Below, piece after piece: positions 9,761-18,742 of a DNA stretch of 34,154 nucleotides. The stretch comes from Megasphaera sp. (lineage in GTDB: Bacteria; Bacillota; Negativicutes; Veillonellales; Megasphaeraceae): the NCBI GenBank assembly GCA_022641375.1, contig JALCDF010000013.1:1-34154 (forward strand). Reading direction: 5' to 3'. A model generated the notes under the pieces. That model was not told the origin of the DNA and searched no databases. It saw only the letters and a list, made by a program, of their open reading frames with translations. The position numbers and the translations under genes were made by a program. The first letter of the stretch is position 1, and every line of letters begins with the position of its first letter.

Positions 9761-11134
9761 TTACTTCCTTTCAAAATAGGACAAAATTTTTTCCATAGCA
9801 AATCCGCGGGATCCCTTTAACAGAATCGTATCCCCTGCTTTAAGGACAGACTTGAGAATATCTACAGCCTCCGCATGATCCGCTGCCATGTACACGGTTT
9901 CCATATTGCCTTTTTTTGCCCCATCTGCAATATAGCCGGCTAATTTGCCTACTGTAATGAGAATATCGATACCGCTGTCAGCAATCTGGCTGCCAATTTG
10001 TTCGTGTTCTTTGCGAGCCCAATCGCCCAATTCCAACATGCCGCCTAATACGGCGATTTTGCGTCCTTTAGTCAGCAAATCCATACTTCGTACGGCTTCC
10101 GCCATCGAAGCCGGATTCGCATTATAGGAATCATTGATAAATGTATATGGATCGATGCGTACCAATTCCTGCCGCATCGGCAGACCCCGGTATTCACCCA
10201 GCCCTTTTTTCATTTGATTTTCACTGAGGCCGGCAATGCGTCCGACCGCTACAGCTGCTAATGCATTATACACATTATGCCCGCCGATTACCGTCATATG
10301 GACGTCAAACATCTGATCAAAACACCGGCATGTGAACCGTATTCCCTTTTCATTACAAACAATACGGTCACCCCGAATAGCGGCATTGTTTTCAATGCCA
10401 TAGCCGATTACTTTTCCCTTGCAAAGATCTGCCATGGCCGCAACCCGGGAATCATCCAGATTGAGTATGGCTATACCGTCCGCCGGTAAAGACTGCACTA
10501 GTTCACTTTTCGCTTTAGCAATATTATCCTGCGAACCCAGGAGTTCAATATGACTTTTACCCACATTGGTAACTACCCCGATTGTCGGTTCCGCAATCGC
10601 TGCCAGTTCAGCAACTTGTCCGAGACCGCGCATACCCATTTCGACAACACAAGCTTCGTGTTTGCTTGTAAGCTGCAGTAACGTCCGGGGCAGACCGATT
10701 TCATTATTGAAATTTTTTTCTGTCTGTAATACATTTAACTTCTGCGATAATACCGTAGCAATCATATTCCGCGTCGATGTTTTCCCCACAGAACCCGTTA
10801 CGGCAATGACCGGAATCGCAAACCGGCGGCGGTGAAAACGGGCCAGGTCCTGATATGCCTTTACGGTATCCGCCACCATAAACACCGGGAAATCAACATT
10901 CTGGTATTCTTCCCGCAATTCTGATACGACAGCACCGGCTGCGCCCTTTTCATGCGCCTGTATGATAAAATTATGACCGTCAAAGGTATCTCCCTTAAAC
11001 GCTATGAATAACGATTTCGGATGGATAGCCCGCGTATCCGTATCAACATGGAGGAACACGGTATTCGTGCCGACCGGACGCACAAGATGTCCGCCTGTTG
11101 CTTTTTCTACTTCCTGGATCGTAAATTCTGCCAT
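9761..11134 (-). CDS. murF: UDP-N-acetylmuramoyl-tripeptide--D-alanyl-D-alanine ligase
   Basis: MurF adds D-Ala-D-Ala to complete the pentapeptide. The 457 residues have the N-terminal uridine domain with DTDTRAIHPKSLFIAFKG, the P-loop AVTGSVGKTSTRN (about 111-123), the central motif VEMGMRGLGQVAELA and the C-terminal DSYNANPASM and LKGSRGFAMEKI. All are MurF-specific. AAGGAG lies six bases upstream of the ATG and murE ends ten bases before. Confidence 0.97.
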   Translation of the reverse strand: MAEFTIQEVEKATGGHLVRPVGTNTVFLHVDTDTRAIHPKSLFIAFKGDTFDGHNFIIQAHEKGAAGAVVSELREEYQNVDFPVFMVADTVKAYQDLARFHRRRFAIPVIAVTGSVGKTSTRNMIATVLSQKLNVLQTEKNFNNEIGLPRTLLQLTSKHEACVVEMGMRGLGQVAELAAIAEPTIGVVTNVGKSHIELLGSQDNIAKAKSELVQSLPADGIAILNLDDSRVAAMADLCKGKVIGYGIENNAAIRGDRIVCNEKGIRFTCRCFDQMFDVHMTVIGGHNVYNALAAVAVGRIAGLSENQMKKGLGEYRGLPMRQELVRIDPYTFINDSYNANPASMAEAVRSMDLLTKGRKIAVLGGMLELGDWARKEHEQIGSQIADSGIDILITVGKLAGYIADGAKKGNMETVYMAADHAEAVDILKSVLKAGDTILLKGSRGFAMEKILSYFERK

Positions 11135-11144
11135 GATACTCTCC

Positions 11145-12644
11145 TTATGCGTTCTTATTCAAAGACAACACTGCCTTCCGGGCTTCTTCCCGATCATCAA
11201 AGTGAATCGTGCCGTTCTTAAGGATCTGATACGTTTCATGACCTTTGCCGGCAATTACAATGATGTCACCGGGCTGAGCCAGTTCAACAGCCCGATGGAT
11301 TGCCGAACGCCGGTCCGTAATAACTTCATGATACTGACCCGGTTTAAGAGCCTGTTTCACGCCAGCTTCCACTTCACTCACAATCGTTTCCGGATCTTCC
11401 GAACGAGGATTATCGGAAGTAACAATAGGAATATCTGCATTTTCCGCCGCGATACGGCCCATAATCGGTCGCTTTGTCTTATCGCGGTCACCACCACAGC
11501 CAAATACGGCCAGAATACGTTTCGGCTTCATGGCCCGTGCTGTTGTCAACGCTTTTTCCAGACTGTCCGGTGTATGAGAATAATCGACGACGATAGCGAA
11601 TTTCTGTCCTGCTTCGACCAATTCAAACCGCCCCGGTACAGCATGGAATGTCTGGATTGCCTTATCGATAGTCTGTTCATCGACACCTTCGGCATGAGCA
11701 GCGCCAATGGCTGCCAACGTATTATATACGTTAAATAATCCGGTAATATTCATATTCAAATGGACATTGACAAACGGGCCCACGACATCAAACGATGATT
11801 TTTTCAATTCCACTTTCAAATCAGACCCTTTTAAGTCCGCATCGTTTTCAACACCATAGGTCAGTACCTTGCACTGGCATGCCTTGAGAATGTCCTTTGC
11901 CCACGGATCATCAATATTGACAATGGCCGTCTTATTTTCTTTGGTCGGTTCACCCTTGGTAAGACTCTGGAACAACAATGCCTTGGCCGCCACATAATTT
12001 TCCATGGTTTTATGGAAATCCAGATGATCCTGTGTCAGATTCGTGAATACCGCCGTATCATATTCAATACCGGCAACACGGTTCAATGCCAACGCGTGGC
12101 TGGATACTTCCATCACGACATGGGTCATTCCCTTTTCATACATCAGGGCCAGGAACCGCTGTAAATCGACGACATCCGGTGTCGTATTATGAATCGGCAG
12201 TTCTTCGTCATCGATGAGGCAGTGAATCGTTCCCAGTACACCGACATGATACCCTGCAGCCCGCAGGATATGGGCTATGATATGCGTCGTCGTGGTCTTG
12301 CCATTCGTACCGGTCACGCCGATCATACGCATTTTTTTGCCTGGATAATCATAAAAATACGGTACCATATCTTCCAGCGCATGGTGAATTTCCGGCACCA
12401 TGATTTGAACGGCTCCTTTGGACAGATTCAAATGTTTTGTCGTCAGTATTGCGACCGCACCTTTTTCCACGGCCTGCGCGGCAAACGTTGCCCCGTCTAC
12501 ATGGACACCCGTAAGGCATACAAAAAGATATCCTTCTTTTATATCGCGGGAGTCGGACGAAATCCCTGTGATTTCTGTTTTTGCATTACCGTCTATGTTA
12601 TAAATTCCCTTTATTTGTTTGCAAAGTTGTTCAATTGTTTTCAT
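11145..12644 (-). CDS. murE: UDP-N-acetylmuramoyl-L-alanyl-D-glutamate--2,6-diaminopimelate ligase
   Basis: MurE adds the third stem-peptide residue. The 499 residues show SSDSRDIKEGYLF, the P-loop GVTGTNGKTTTTH (about 109-121), MEVSSHALALNRV, DYSHTPDSLEKAL, FGCGGDRDKTKRP and, near residue 410, DNPRSED. DNPR is the established signature for meso-diaminopimelate, so this cell makes DAP-type peptidoglycan. AGGAGGAAC lies just upstream of the ATG. The 91-base gap to ftsL contains a hairpin and a short palindrome instead of the expected ftsI/spoVD gene. Confidence 0.97.
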   Translation of the reverse strand: MKTIEQLCKQIKGIYNIDGNAKTEITGISSDSRDIKEGYLFVCLTGVHVDGATFAAQAVEKGAVAILTTKHLNLSKGAVQIMVPEIHHALEDMVPYFYDYPGKKMRMIGVTGTNGKTTTTHIIAHILRAAGYHVGVLGTIHCLIDDEELPIHNTTPDVVDLQRFLALMYEKGMTHVVMEVSSHALALNRVAGIEYDTAVFTNLTQDHLDFHKTMENYVAAKALLFQSLTKGEPTKENKTAIVNIDDPWAKDILKACQCKVLTYGVENDADLKGSDLKVELKKSSFDVVGPFVNVHLNMNITGLFNVYNTLAAIGAAHAEGVDEQTIDKAIQTFHAVPGRFELVEAGQKFAIVVDYSHTPDSLEKALTTARAMKPKRILAVFGCGGDRDKTKRPIMGRIAAENADIPIVTSDNPRSEDPETIVSEVEAGVKQALKPGQYHEVITDRRSAIHRAVELAQPGDIIVIAGKGHETYQILKNGTIHFDDREEARKAVLSLNKNA

Positions 12645-12673
12645 CTTTGTTCCTCCTGTACTTTTTTTATTTT

Positions 12674-12688
12674 CCTGACCAGGTCAGG
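12674..12688. repeat. Short palindrome upstream of murE
   Basis: CCTGACC and GGTCAGG form a perfect inverted repeat with one central base, about 30 bases upstream of the murE start and next to the larger hairpin. It could be a protein-binding site or a minor RNA structure; no family was recognised. Confidence 0.4.
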
Positions 12689-12700
12689 GTAAACAACAAT

Positions 12701-12723
12701 AGCAGCCTTTAATAAAGGCTGCT
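12701..12723 (-). terminator. Hairpin between ftsL and murE (possible internal terminator or attenuator)
   Basis: AGCAGCCTT and AAGGCTGCT form a perfect nine-base-pair stem with a five-base loop. On the minus strand it is followed by ATTGTTGTTT, a T-rich but broken tail, so termination would be partial. It starts about a dozen bases after the ftsL stop. An RNA processing site is the main alternative. Confidence 0.5.
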
Positions 12724-12735
12724 CATGTGTAGTAG

Positions 12736-13128
12736 TTATCGACTATTCGAACTTGTCCCAGCCTGTTTTTGGGACGAACCGTATAAAACCCGTGTTGGCG
12801 CAACCATTCCCAAATCCTTTGTTGCTGTCTTATATACTCGTTCCGGCGCTTCCAGTTTGGAAATATCGATTCGCAAGTTATCATTATCCTGCTGCAGTTC
12901 CTGCACCTGATGCTTTTCCTGCATCAGCGCATACGCATAGTTTGTCTTTGCCGCTGATAATGCAACATAAATCAATAAAAAGAAACCGATTAAGCCGACA
13001 ATCGTAAGAGTCTGCACGAGGCGATATGTAAAATGGCGGTCTGCCGTTTTAATTTGGCCTGAAGAAAAAGCGCGGGCTCCTTCATAATGTATGTACCCTA
13101 CTTTTCTAGCCAGCATATTATAACACAT
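12736..13128 (-). CDS. ftsL: Cell division protein FtsL (septum formation initiator/DivIC-like)
   Basis: FtsL is a small bitopic divisome protein. The 130-residue product has a basic cytoplasmic N-terminus, one membrane segment (about 38-60), a short coiled coil (about 61-93, with QVQELQQDNDNLR) and the motif LEAPERVYKTATKDLGM, close to the FtsL/DivIC consensus ending in LGM..P. Assignment rests on this architecture and its place between rsmH and murE; sequence alone could also fit FtsB/DivIC. Neither start has a strong ribosome site. An ATG four codons later (13116) has GGATGTG seven bases upstream and may be the true start. Confidence 0.82.
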   Translation of the reverse strand: MCYNMLARKVGYIHYEGARAFSSGQIKTADRHFTYRLVQTLTIVGLIGFFLLIYVALSAAKTNYAYALMQEKHQVQELQQDNDNLRIDISKLEAPERVYKTATKDLGMVAPTRVLYGSSQKQAGTSSNSR

Positions 13129-13173
13129 CCATTCAAATAATTAAATAAATTTACTCTGTCATATGAAACCGTT

Positions 13174-14124
13174 TTACACAACAGATAAATCCGCTTTGCG
13201 AATCCCGACGCGGAGTTTGGCGCTGCGGGCCCGGGGATTCATTTCCAGTTCTTCTTCTGTCGGTGTAATGGGATGGCCTTGTATCTTCAATATTGCATGA
13301 TGGTGACACGTACATACCGGCATATCCGGCGGACAAATGCAATCTGTTGCCATCAGTTTAAACGCGCGTTTGGTAATCCGGTCTTCCAGAGAATGGAACG
13401 TAATAACGCATATTTTACCGCCCGGCTTAAGACGCTGTGCTGCATCTTCCAGGGAATGATGTAAAATACCCAGTTCATCATTGACTTCGATACGAATCGC
13501 CTGAAACGTCCGTTTAGCCGGATGAGGACCGTTTTTACGCGCTCCTGCCGGTATTGCCTTCTTTATGACGGAAACCAGCTCATACGTCGTTTCCAGTGGT
13601 TTTTCCTTGCGGGCTGCTACGATAAACTTGGCAATCCGCTTGGCCCACCGTTCTTCACCATAATCTTTGATAATTTGATATAAATCATGTTCACTGTATG
13701 TATTCACGACATCATGGGCACTCTTGCCGCTGCTCTGGTCCATGCGCATATCCAACGGACCATCCTGCATATAAGAAAATCCCCGTCCCGCTGTATCAAG
13801 CTGATAGCTGGAAACGCCCAGATCAAACATGACACCATCGATTTTCTCGATACCCAGTTCATCCAATACGGCTGCTAAATGGCTGAAATTACGCTGTACC
13901 AGTATATGACGACACGGTACGGTCGATAATTTTTCTGACGCCGCCGTGATGGCATCGGCATCCTGATCCAGTCCAATCAGCGTCGCCTGTTCCGATAATT
14001 CTTTTGCTAAAGCCAAAGAGTGACCGCCGCCGCCGAGTGTACAATCAACATAGATTCCTTCTTTATCACCTATTATGTTAGAAATAGTTTCCCTACGAAG
14101 GACACTTACATGATAAAATTTCAT
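13174..14124 (-). CDS. rsmH: 16S rRNA (cytosine(1402)-N4)-methyltransferase
   Basis: RsmH (MraW) methylates N4 of C1402 in 16S rRNA using SAM. The 316 residues show the family start HVSVLRRE, the SAM loop VDCTLGGGGHS (about 26-36), DGVMFDLGVSSYQLD, GRGFSYMQDGPLDMRM, KRTFQAIRIEVNDEL and VITFHSLEDR. The end contains NPRARSAKLRVG. TAGGAG lies just before the ATG and overlaps the mraZ stop region (gap eight bases). Standard second dcw gene. Confidence 0.98.
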   Translation of the reverse strand: MKFYHVSVLRRETISNIIGDKEGIYVDCTLGGGGHSLALAKELSEQATLIGLDQDADAITAASEKLSTVPCRHILVQRNFSHLAAVLDELGIEKIDGVMFDLGVSSYQLDTAGRGFSYMQDGPLDMRMDQSSGKSAHDVVNTYSEHDLYQIIKDYGEERWAKRIAKFIVAARKEKPLETTYELVSVIKKAIPAGARKNGPHPAKRTFQAIRIEVNDELGILHHSLEDAAQRLKPGGKICVITFHSLEDRITKRAFKLMATDCICPPDMPVCTCHHHAILKIQGHPITPTEEELEMNPRARSAKLRVGIRKADLSVV

Positions 14125-14132
14125 CTTTTCTC

Positions 14133-14573
14133 CTAAAAATCAAGATTTAATGTTTCATCCAGACTTTCGGCAATCTCTTCCATATCCGGAACGATCTTTG
14201 CTGCATATTCTTCATATGATTCTTTAGCCCAGATTTCAATTTTTTCACCTGTGCCCAGGACCGTTACGTCTTTCTTCAATCCGGCATAGGCCCGAAGCGT
14301 TCCGGGCAGGAGGATTCGTCCCTGTTTATCGAATTCCACTTCCGAAGCACTGCCGAAAAGAAAACGTTTAAAAGCCCGCGCATTTTCTTTAGAAGCTTTT
14401 AACTGCTTCATCGCTGCCGACAGATTTTTCCACGCATCCATAGTATATACTGAGAGACATCCTTCCAAGCCGCGCGTGACAACAAAATGCTCACCCAGTT
14501 CCTCCCGAAACTTGGCAGGCAGAATAACGCGCCCTTTGGCATCGATCGTATGCGAATATTCACCCATGAACAT
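14133..14573 (-). CDS. mraZ: Transcriptional regulator MraZ
   Basis: MraZ is the ring-forming AbrB-like regulator that heads dcw clusters and usually represses its own operon. The 146 residues begin MFMGEYSHTIDAKGR, near-identical to the family start, and contain two SpoVT/AbrB half-domains marked by DAKGRVILPAKFR and DKQGRILLPG. AGAGAGGTG sits seven bases upstream of the ATG and overlaps the last unit of the GTG repeat. The MraZ box directly upstream supports autoregulation. Confidence 0.97.
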   Translation of the reverse strand: MFMGEYSHTIDAKGRVILPAKFREELGEHFVVTRGLEGCLSVYTMDAWKNLSAAMKQLKASKENARAFKRFLFGSASEVEFDKQGRILLPGTLRAYAGLKKDVTVLGTGEKIEIWAKESYEEYAAKIVPDMEEIAESLDETLNLDF

Positions 14574-14580
14574 TAGTTGT

Positions 14581-14634
14581 CACCTCTCTTTCACTATTCA
14601 CCACATTTTACCACATTTTCACACTTTATGACAA
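14581..14634 (-). promoter_or_regulatory. dcw promoter with overlapping MraZ box (10-base GTG repeats)
   Basis: On the minus strand a -35 (TTGTCA, 14634-14629), an 18-base spacer and a -10 (TAAAAT, 14610-14605) precede mraZ. Across it GTG recurs at 14624, 14614, 14604 and 14594, exactly ten bases apart, with a fifth GTG at 14583 inside the ribosome site. The middle units share ATGTGGT. Ten-base-spaced repeats of this kind are the known binding pattern of MraZ. Because the repeats cover spacer, -10 and ribosome site, bound MraZ should block transcription. Confidence 0.75.
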
Positions 14635-14674
14635 TAACTATACCGTATTTTATTCACATATTCTATTTTTTTAT

Positions 14675-14715
14675 AAAAAAAACTGCTGCCGATTGTTTGT
14701 ACACTACGGCAACAG
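14675..14715 (-). terminator. Intrinsic terminator after gluQRS
   Basis: On the minus strand CTGTTGCCG pairs with CGGCAGCAG (one G-U pair) around a 15-base loop, followed by eight T. It ends transcription from gluQRS just upstream of the dcw promoter. Confidence 0.85.
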
Positions 14716-14779
14716 CTATATTTTTACACAATAAGGACAAATAATGTCCCACATGCTATCAAAAATTACATCACTCATT

Positions 14780-15736
14780 TTAATGGGGAAGAAAATCCCC
14801 TATTGCCCGGCTGATATCATCATGGACAACAATATCCGCAGCACCGAGACGCGTCAAATCACAGGTGTCGACCAGCTCAGAAAGAGTATATACGCGTCGT
14901 TCCGATACCAACCGGCCACACCACGCCAAATAAGACAATATGGCTTCCGCCGTCACCCCCTGAGTGCGCAACTGACGGACCGTGATGCCATGCTGTCGTT
15001 TGGACAACCGGTTCCCCGCCGGATCCACCAGCATCGGCACGTGGAAATATGCCGGCGGCACATAGCCAAACAAGCGCAGCAGCCATATCTGCCTGGCCGT
15101 CGACGATAAGAGATCCCGTCCCCGCAGGACATGGGTAATGCCCATAGCCCCGTCATCAACGGACACCGCCAGCTGGTACGCATACATACCATCGGCCCGG
15201 CGAACGACAAAATCCCCGCAATCCGCTGATAAACAAGCCTGCTGCATGCCGCAGATACCATCCGTAAAGACAATGGTCTCACGGGGGACATGGACACGCC
15301 ACGACGGCACTTTATGGATGGCCTGGCGCTGGCTATCCGTCAAATGATAACAATGTCCGTCATAAACGGACAGTTCCCCAGCATGAGGTGCCCCCACTGC
15401 CTGCAGCCGCGATCGGCTGCAGTAGCAGGGATACAACAGATGCTGCTGACGCAGCTGGTCGAGCGCCTCTTCATAGCATCCATACCGCTGCTGCTGTATA
15501 TAGGGCCGGCAAGGACCACCCACATCGGGACCTTCATCCCATTGCAGTCCCAGCCAGCTCAAATCTTCCAACAGCGCTTCCCTAAAAATCTTTTTTGAAC
15601 GCTGCTCATCAATATCTTCGATACGCAATACCAGCGTCCCGGCAGCCTGACGTACCTGCAGCCAGCACAACAATGCTGTCCATACATTCCCCAGATGCAG
15701 ATATCCTGTCGGACTTGGTGCAAAACGGCCGCGCAT
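14780..15736 (-). CDS. gluQRS: Glutamyl-Q tRNA(Asp) synthetase
   Basis: GluQRS is a truncated glutamyl-tRNA synthetase paralogue that attaches glutamate to queuosine 34 of tRNA-Asp. The ATG at 15736 is chosen because GGAGGGAG lies about eight bases upstream and the protein then begins MRGRFAPSPTG; upstream in-frame codons overlap a terminator. The 318 residues keep the catalytic core only: HLGN signature at 14-17, RIEDID, a zinc site of form CYC then VYDGHC, and NRLSKRQHG in place of KMSKS. The anticodon-binding half of GltX is absent, which separates it from a true GluRS. It stands between two terminators, so it is probably monocistronic or fed by read-through. Confidence 0.92.
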   Translation of the reverse strand: MRGRFAPSPTGYLHLGNVWTALLCWLQVRQAAGTLVLRIEDIDEQRSKKIFREALLEDLSWLGLQWDEGPDVGGPCRPYIQQQRYGCYEEALDQLRQQHLLYPCYCSRSRLQAVGAPHAGELSVYDGHCYHLTDSQRQAIHKVPSWRVHVPRETIVFTDGICGMQQACLSADCGDFVVRRADGMYAYQLAVSVDDGAMGITHVLRGRDLLSSTARQIWLLRLFGYVPPAYFHVPMLVDPAGNRLSKRQHGITVRQLRTQGVTAEAILSYLAWCGRLVSERRVYTLSELVDTCDLTRLGAADIVVHDDISRAIGDFLPH

Positions 15737-15754
15737 AGACAAATCTCCCTCCAT

Positions 15755-15790
15755 AAAAGAAATGGCTGACCGCAAAAACGGTACAGCCAC
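15755..15790 (-). terminator. Intrinsic terminator after the M16 peptidase gene
   Basis: On the minus strand TGGCTG-ACCG and CGGT-CAGCCA form a stem with one bulged base and a TTTTTG loop, followed by TTTCTTTT. It lies between the M16 stop (15801) and the gluQRS start. Confidence 0.75.
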
Positions 15791-15800
15791 TCCTTCGTTT

Positions 15801-18722
15801 CTATTCCGGCAAGGTAATAAGTTGATCAAAAAGTTTTGATTCTTCACGAATCTTCCCTTCGCTGCCCATAACGCAAAGGTTGTTATCTTTCATGACGGAA
15901 CCGACAAGCGGAGCCAGTGCCCGGATATCGGCTGCTGTCGTCGCCAGGAGCTGATCCCGGCGATGCTGGGCAGCGGCCTGCGTCGTGCCGGTAAAATACC
16001 GGTTCATGGCTTTATCGCCGCGAAGTGACGGCGTAAGCGGTATATCAATGCGGCTCAATGTACCGATGACATATTTTGTCATTTCCCGATCGGACACATC
16101 GAACTGTTCCAGATACGCTGCCAGCTGATCATACGCCTGGACCGTATGGCCAAGATTCGGATCGCGATAGGAACAAAACACCATATCACCATTATCATAG
16201 AATTTCGTAAAAGCGCCATAGGCACCGCCCTGAACGCGGATTTTCGTCCACAAGTATCCATACTGCAAGATGGTATCCAGGACCATGAGAGCTCCCGTAT
16301 AATCAAATCCATGCATACGGAAATTACCGCCCTTGGCTACATACTGAACCGTACCGGATGTCATGATGCCTTCGTTCTTTTTAGACATCGGCAGCTGGCA
16401 CAATACCGTTGACACCGTACCGACAGGCAGCGCATCCGTCCACTGCGGCAACAGGGACAATGCCTTTTTCCTGTCATCATCATCGCCGGTGATTTCTACG
16501 GTCAGCGCTGCTTTCGTAAAAATCTGGGCCATGACATCCGCCAGGCGGCCAGCCGTTCCGACCGCATCCGTGCGGATTGCCGCAGCGATGCTGCTGACAA
16601 ATTGATAATATGATAATTCACCGGCATCACAAAATTCTTCTACCGGCGACACATAGGACATGACACGATGCATGACAATCGTATGACCGCGGCGGAACGC
16701 ATCCATATCCATGCCCGCCTTGATTTCTTCTATCAGTTCAATCAGCCGGGCCGTATTGGTAAACACCGTTCCCAGGGAAATATCCCGCAACAGATCCATG
16801 ATCTGCCCCAGATTTTTCGTCAACCCTTTGGCTTTGATCTTAAAGACCGGCGTATATTTCTTATTATCGGTACGGTCCGAATACGCCGATACAGCATAAT
16901 CGATACCGCCGCTGTACAAATCGATCAGCGCTGCCAATTCGCCGTACGTATGGTCTTTCGTGTCGATATCGCCCAGGATATCACTGAGCAGATAAATATA
17001 CGGCACATCCTCTGCGGCAATACCGTGCAGGTCGAAATATGCATTGACATACGTAATGCCATTCGTAAAATCAGGTACGCAGCATACATGGACACCACTG
17101 CAGTCGGTTTCTTCCATGGGCACATTTTCAGCCTGCTTTTCAAGATCTTGCCGTGACAATGTCGGAATCGTCATCAAAGCTTCCGGCGTATCCGGCGTTG
17201 CCTGCCGTTTCTTCAACGCCTTGGTCGCCGCGATGATCTGCTGTATTTCAGCATCTGACAATGCCGCCTTATGAGCGGCCAGTTTATCTGCCAATGCCTG
17301 ATCATGCTGTTCCGTCATTCCCGGCTGAGGTACCAGTGAAATCAACGCATAATACGGATTGTCAAGAATATATTTGCGGATGATATCTTCATAATATGTC
17401 GTTTTCAGGCCATCGCGCAACGTCTTCAATGACTGTTCATAAGCCAGTGTCAACAGCGGATCTTTGTCATACAACCAGGTATCCATGCAACGGATCCCAT
17501 AAATAAGACCCTTGGGACGGCCAAAGAAATCCGCTTCACGAAGAGTAAATTCCGTGCGGTTGAGTGCCCCTGTCAACAGCGTCCTGTCAATCCCCTTTTC
17601 TGCCATATCGGTCAGTACCTGACGGACAATGGGCAAAATTTTATCTTTTTTATCTTCATCGGAACCATTGACGGTAATCGACCAGATAGGCTGTAAAATA
17701 CCATCCTGGAATTCCCCGGAAATATCTTTGCCTACACCGGCATCGACAAGTGCTTTCTTCAACGGTGCCGCCGGCGACTGCAGCAAAACATACGTCAATA
17801 CCTTGATGGCCAGGGCTAAGGTCGGATCCAGCGCATCATCAATGACGTAGGTCAGGCCGTGAAGTGTCTTGTGTTCCGTCTTATCTCCGGAAGCGACACC
17901 ATACGGATAGGTCTGTACCACACTGCCCGGACAACGCTGCCGGCCGATGGCCGAGTCAATATGTTCGGCAGTGAATTTGCTCAAGTATTCATCGTTGATA
18001 AATTGCAGTGTATCGTCTATATCCATATCGCCATACAGGAAGATATAGCTGTTTGACGGATGATAATATTTCTTATGAAACGCAATGAAATTTTTCTGTG
18101 TCAACTGGGGAATATCGTCGGGATAGCCGCCAGATTCCACACCATATGTCGTATCGGGGAATAAATGATCCATCGTTCTCCGTTCCAAATAGGCATCCGG
18201 AGAAGAATAAACCCCCTTCATTTCATTGTACACGACACCACTGTACATCAAGGGATCATCTGCCGAATCCAGTTCATAATGCCAGCCTTCCTGCATAAGG
18301 ACTTCCGGATCAGTAAGCATCTTGGGGAAAAATACCGCATCGAGATACACATCCATCAGATTCTTGAAATCGACGGCATTGCGGCTGGCCACGGGATACA
18401 TCGTCTTGTCTGGGAATGTCATGGCATTGAGAAATGTATTCAATGATCCCTTCACTAATTCGACAAATGGTTCCTTTAGCGGGAACTTGCGGGAGCCGCA
18501 CAACGTAGAATGTTCACAAATATGAGGCACTCCCGTACTATCTGACGGTGTCGTCCGGAAGGAGATGGAAAACACTTTATTGTCATCATGGTTCTGGATA
18601 TATAATACTTTTGCACCCGAACGGACATGATGCATTTCATACGCCTGACTATTCAATTCTTTTACAAATACAGATTTATCGACATGAAACCCATGTACCT
18701 CTTTACCTATCATTAATTCCAT
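15801..18722 (-). CDS. M16C-family zinc metallopeptidase (presequence protease/PreP-like)
   Basis: A large insulinase-clan peptidase that probably degrades peptides in the cytoplasm; no signal peptide is visible. Counting from the chosen ATG at 18722 (973 residues), the inverted zinc motif HICEH lies at 67-71 inside GVPHICEHSTLCGSRKFP, and NEMKG supplies the third ligand near Glu167. The LCGSRKFPLKEPF context is that of PreP/Cym1 rather than pitrilysin or insulin-degrading enzyme. The start was chosen because GAGG lies eight bases upstream; an in-frame ATG 21 codons earlier overlaps the HAD gene. Length fits M16C enzymes, which hold two M16 halves joined by a linker. It follows the HAD gene by 20 bases and ends at a terminator. 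Substrate unknown. Confidence 0.9.
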   Translation of the reverse strand: MELMIGKEVHGFHVDKSVFVKELNSQAYEMHHVRSGAKVLYIQNHDDNKVFSISFRTTPSDSTGVPHICEHSTLCGSRKFPLKEPFVELVKGSLNTFLNAMTFPDKTMYPVASRNAVDFKNLMDVYLDAVFFPKMLTDPEVLMQEGWHYELDSADDPLMYSGVVYNEMKGVYSSPDAYLERRTMDHLFPDTTYGVESGGYPDDIPQLTQKNFIAFHKKYYHPSNSYIFLYGDMDIDDTLQFINDEYLSKFTAEHIDSAIGRQRCPGSVVQTYPYGVASGDKTEHKTLHGLTYVIDDALDPTLALAIKVLTYVLLQSPAAPLKKALVDAGVGKDISGEFQDGILQPIWSITVNGSDEDKKDKILPIVRQVLTDMAEKGIDRTLLTGALNRTEFTLREADFFGRPKGLIYGIRCMDTWLYDKDPLLTLAYEQSLKTLRDGLKTTYYEDIIRKYILDNPYYALISLVPQPGMTEQHDQALADKLAAHKAALSDAEIQQIIAATKALKKRQATPDTPEALMTIPTLSRQDLEKQAENVPMEETDCSGVHVCCVPDFTNGITYVNAYFDLHGIAAEDVPYIYLLSDILGDIDTKDHTYGELAALIDLYSGGIDYAVSAYSDRTDNKKYTPVFKIKAKGLTKNLGQIMDLLRDISLGTVFTNTARLIELIEEIKAGMDMDAFRRGHTIVMHRVMSYVSPVEEFCDAGELSYYQFVSSIAAAIRTDAVGTAGRLADVMAQIFTKAALTVEITGDDDDRKKALSLLPQWTDALPVGTVSTVLCQLPMSKKNEGIMTSGTVQYVAKGGNFRMHGFDYTGALMVLDTILQYGYLWTKIRVQGGAYGAFTKFYDNGDMVFCSYRDPNLGHTVQAYDQLAAYLEQFDVSDREMTKYVIGTLSRIDIPLTPSLRGDKAMNRYFTGTTQAAAQHRRDQLLATTAADIRALAPLVGSVMKDNNLCVMGSEGKIREESKLFDQLITLPE

Positions 18723-18742
18723 AGAGTATACCTCTTTCCTTT

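Noticed and set aside
14782-14798. Hairpin GGGGA/TCCCC at the end of gluQRS
   Set aside because: It lies inside the last codons and has no T-run; the real terminator is at 14675-14715.
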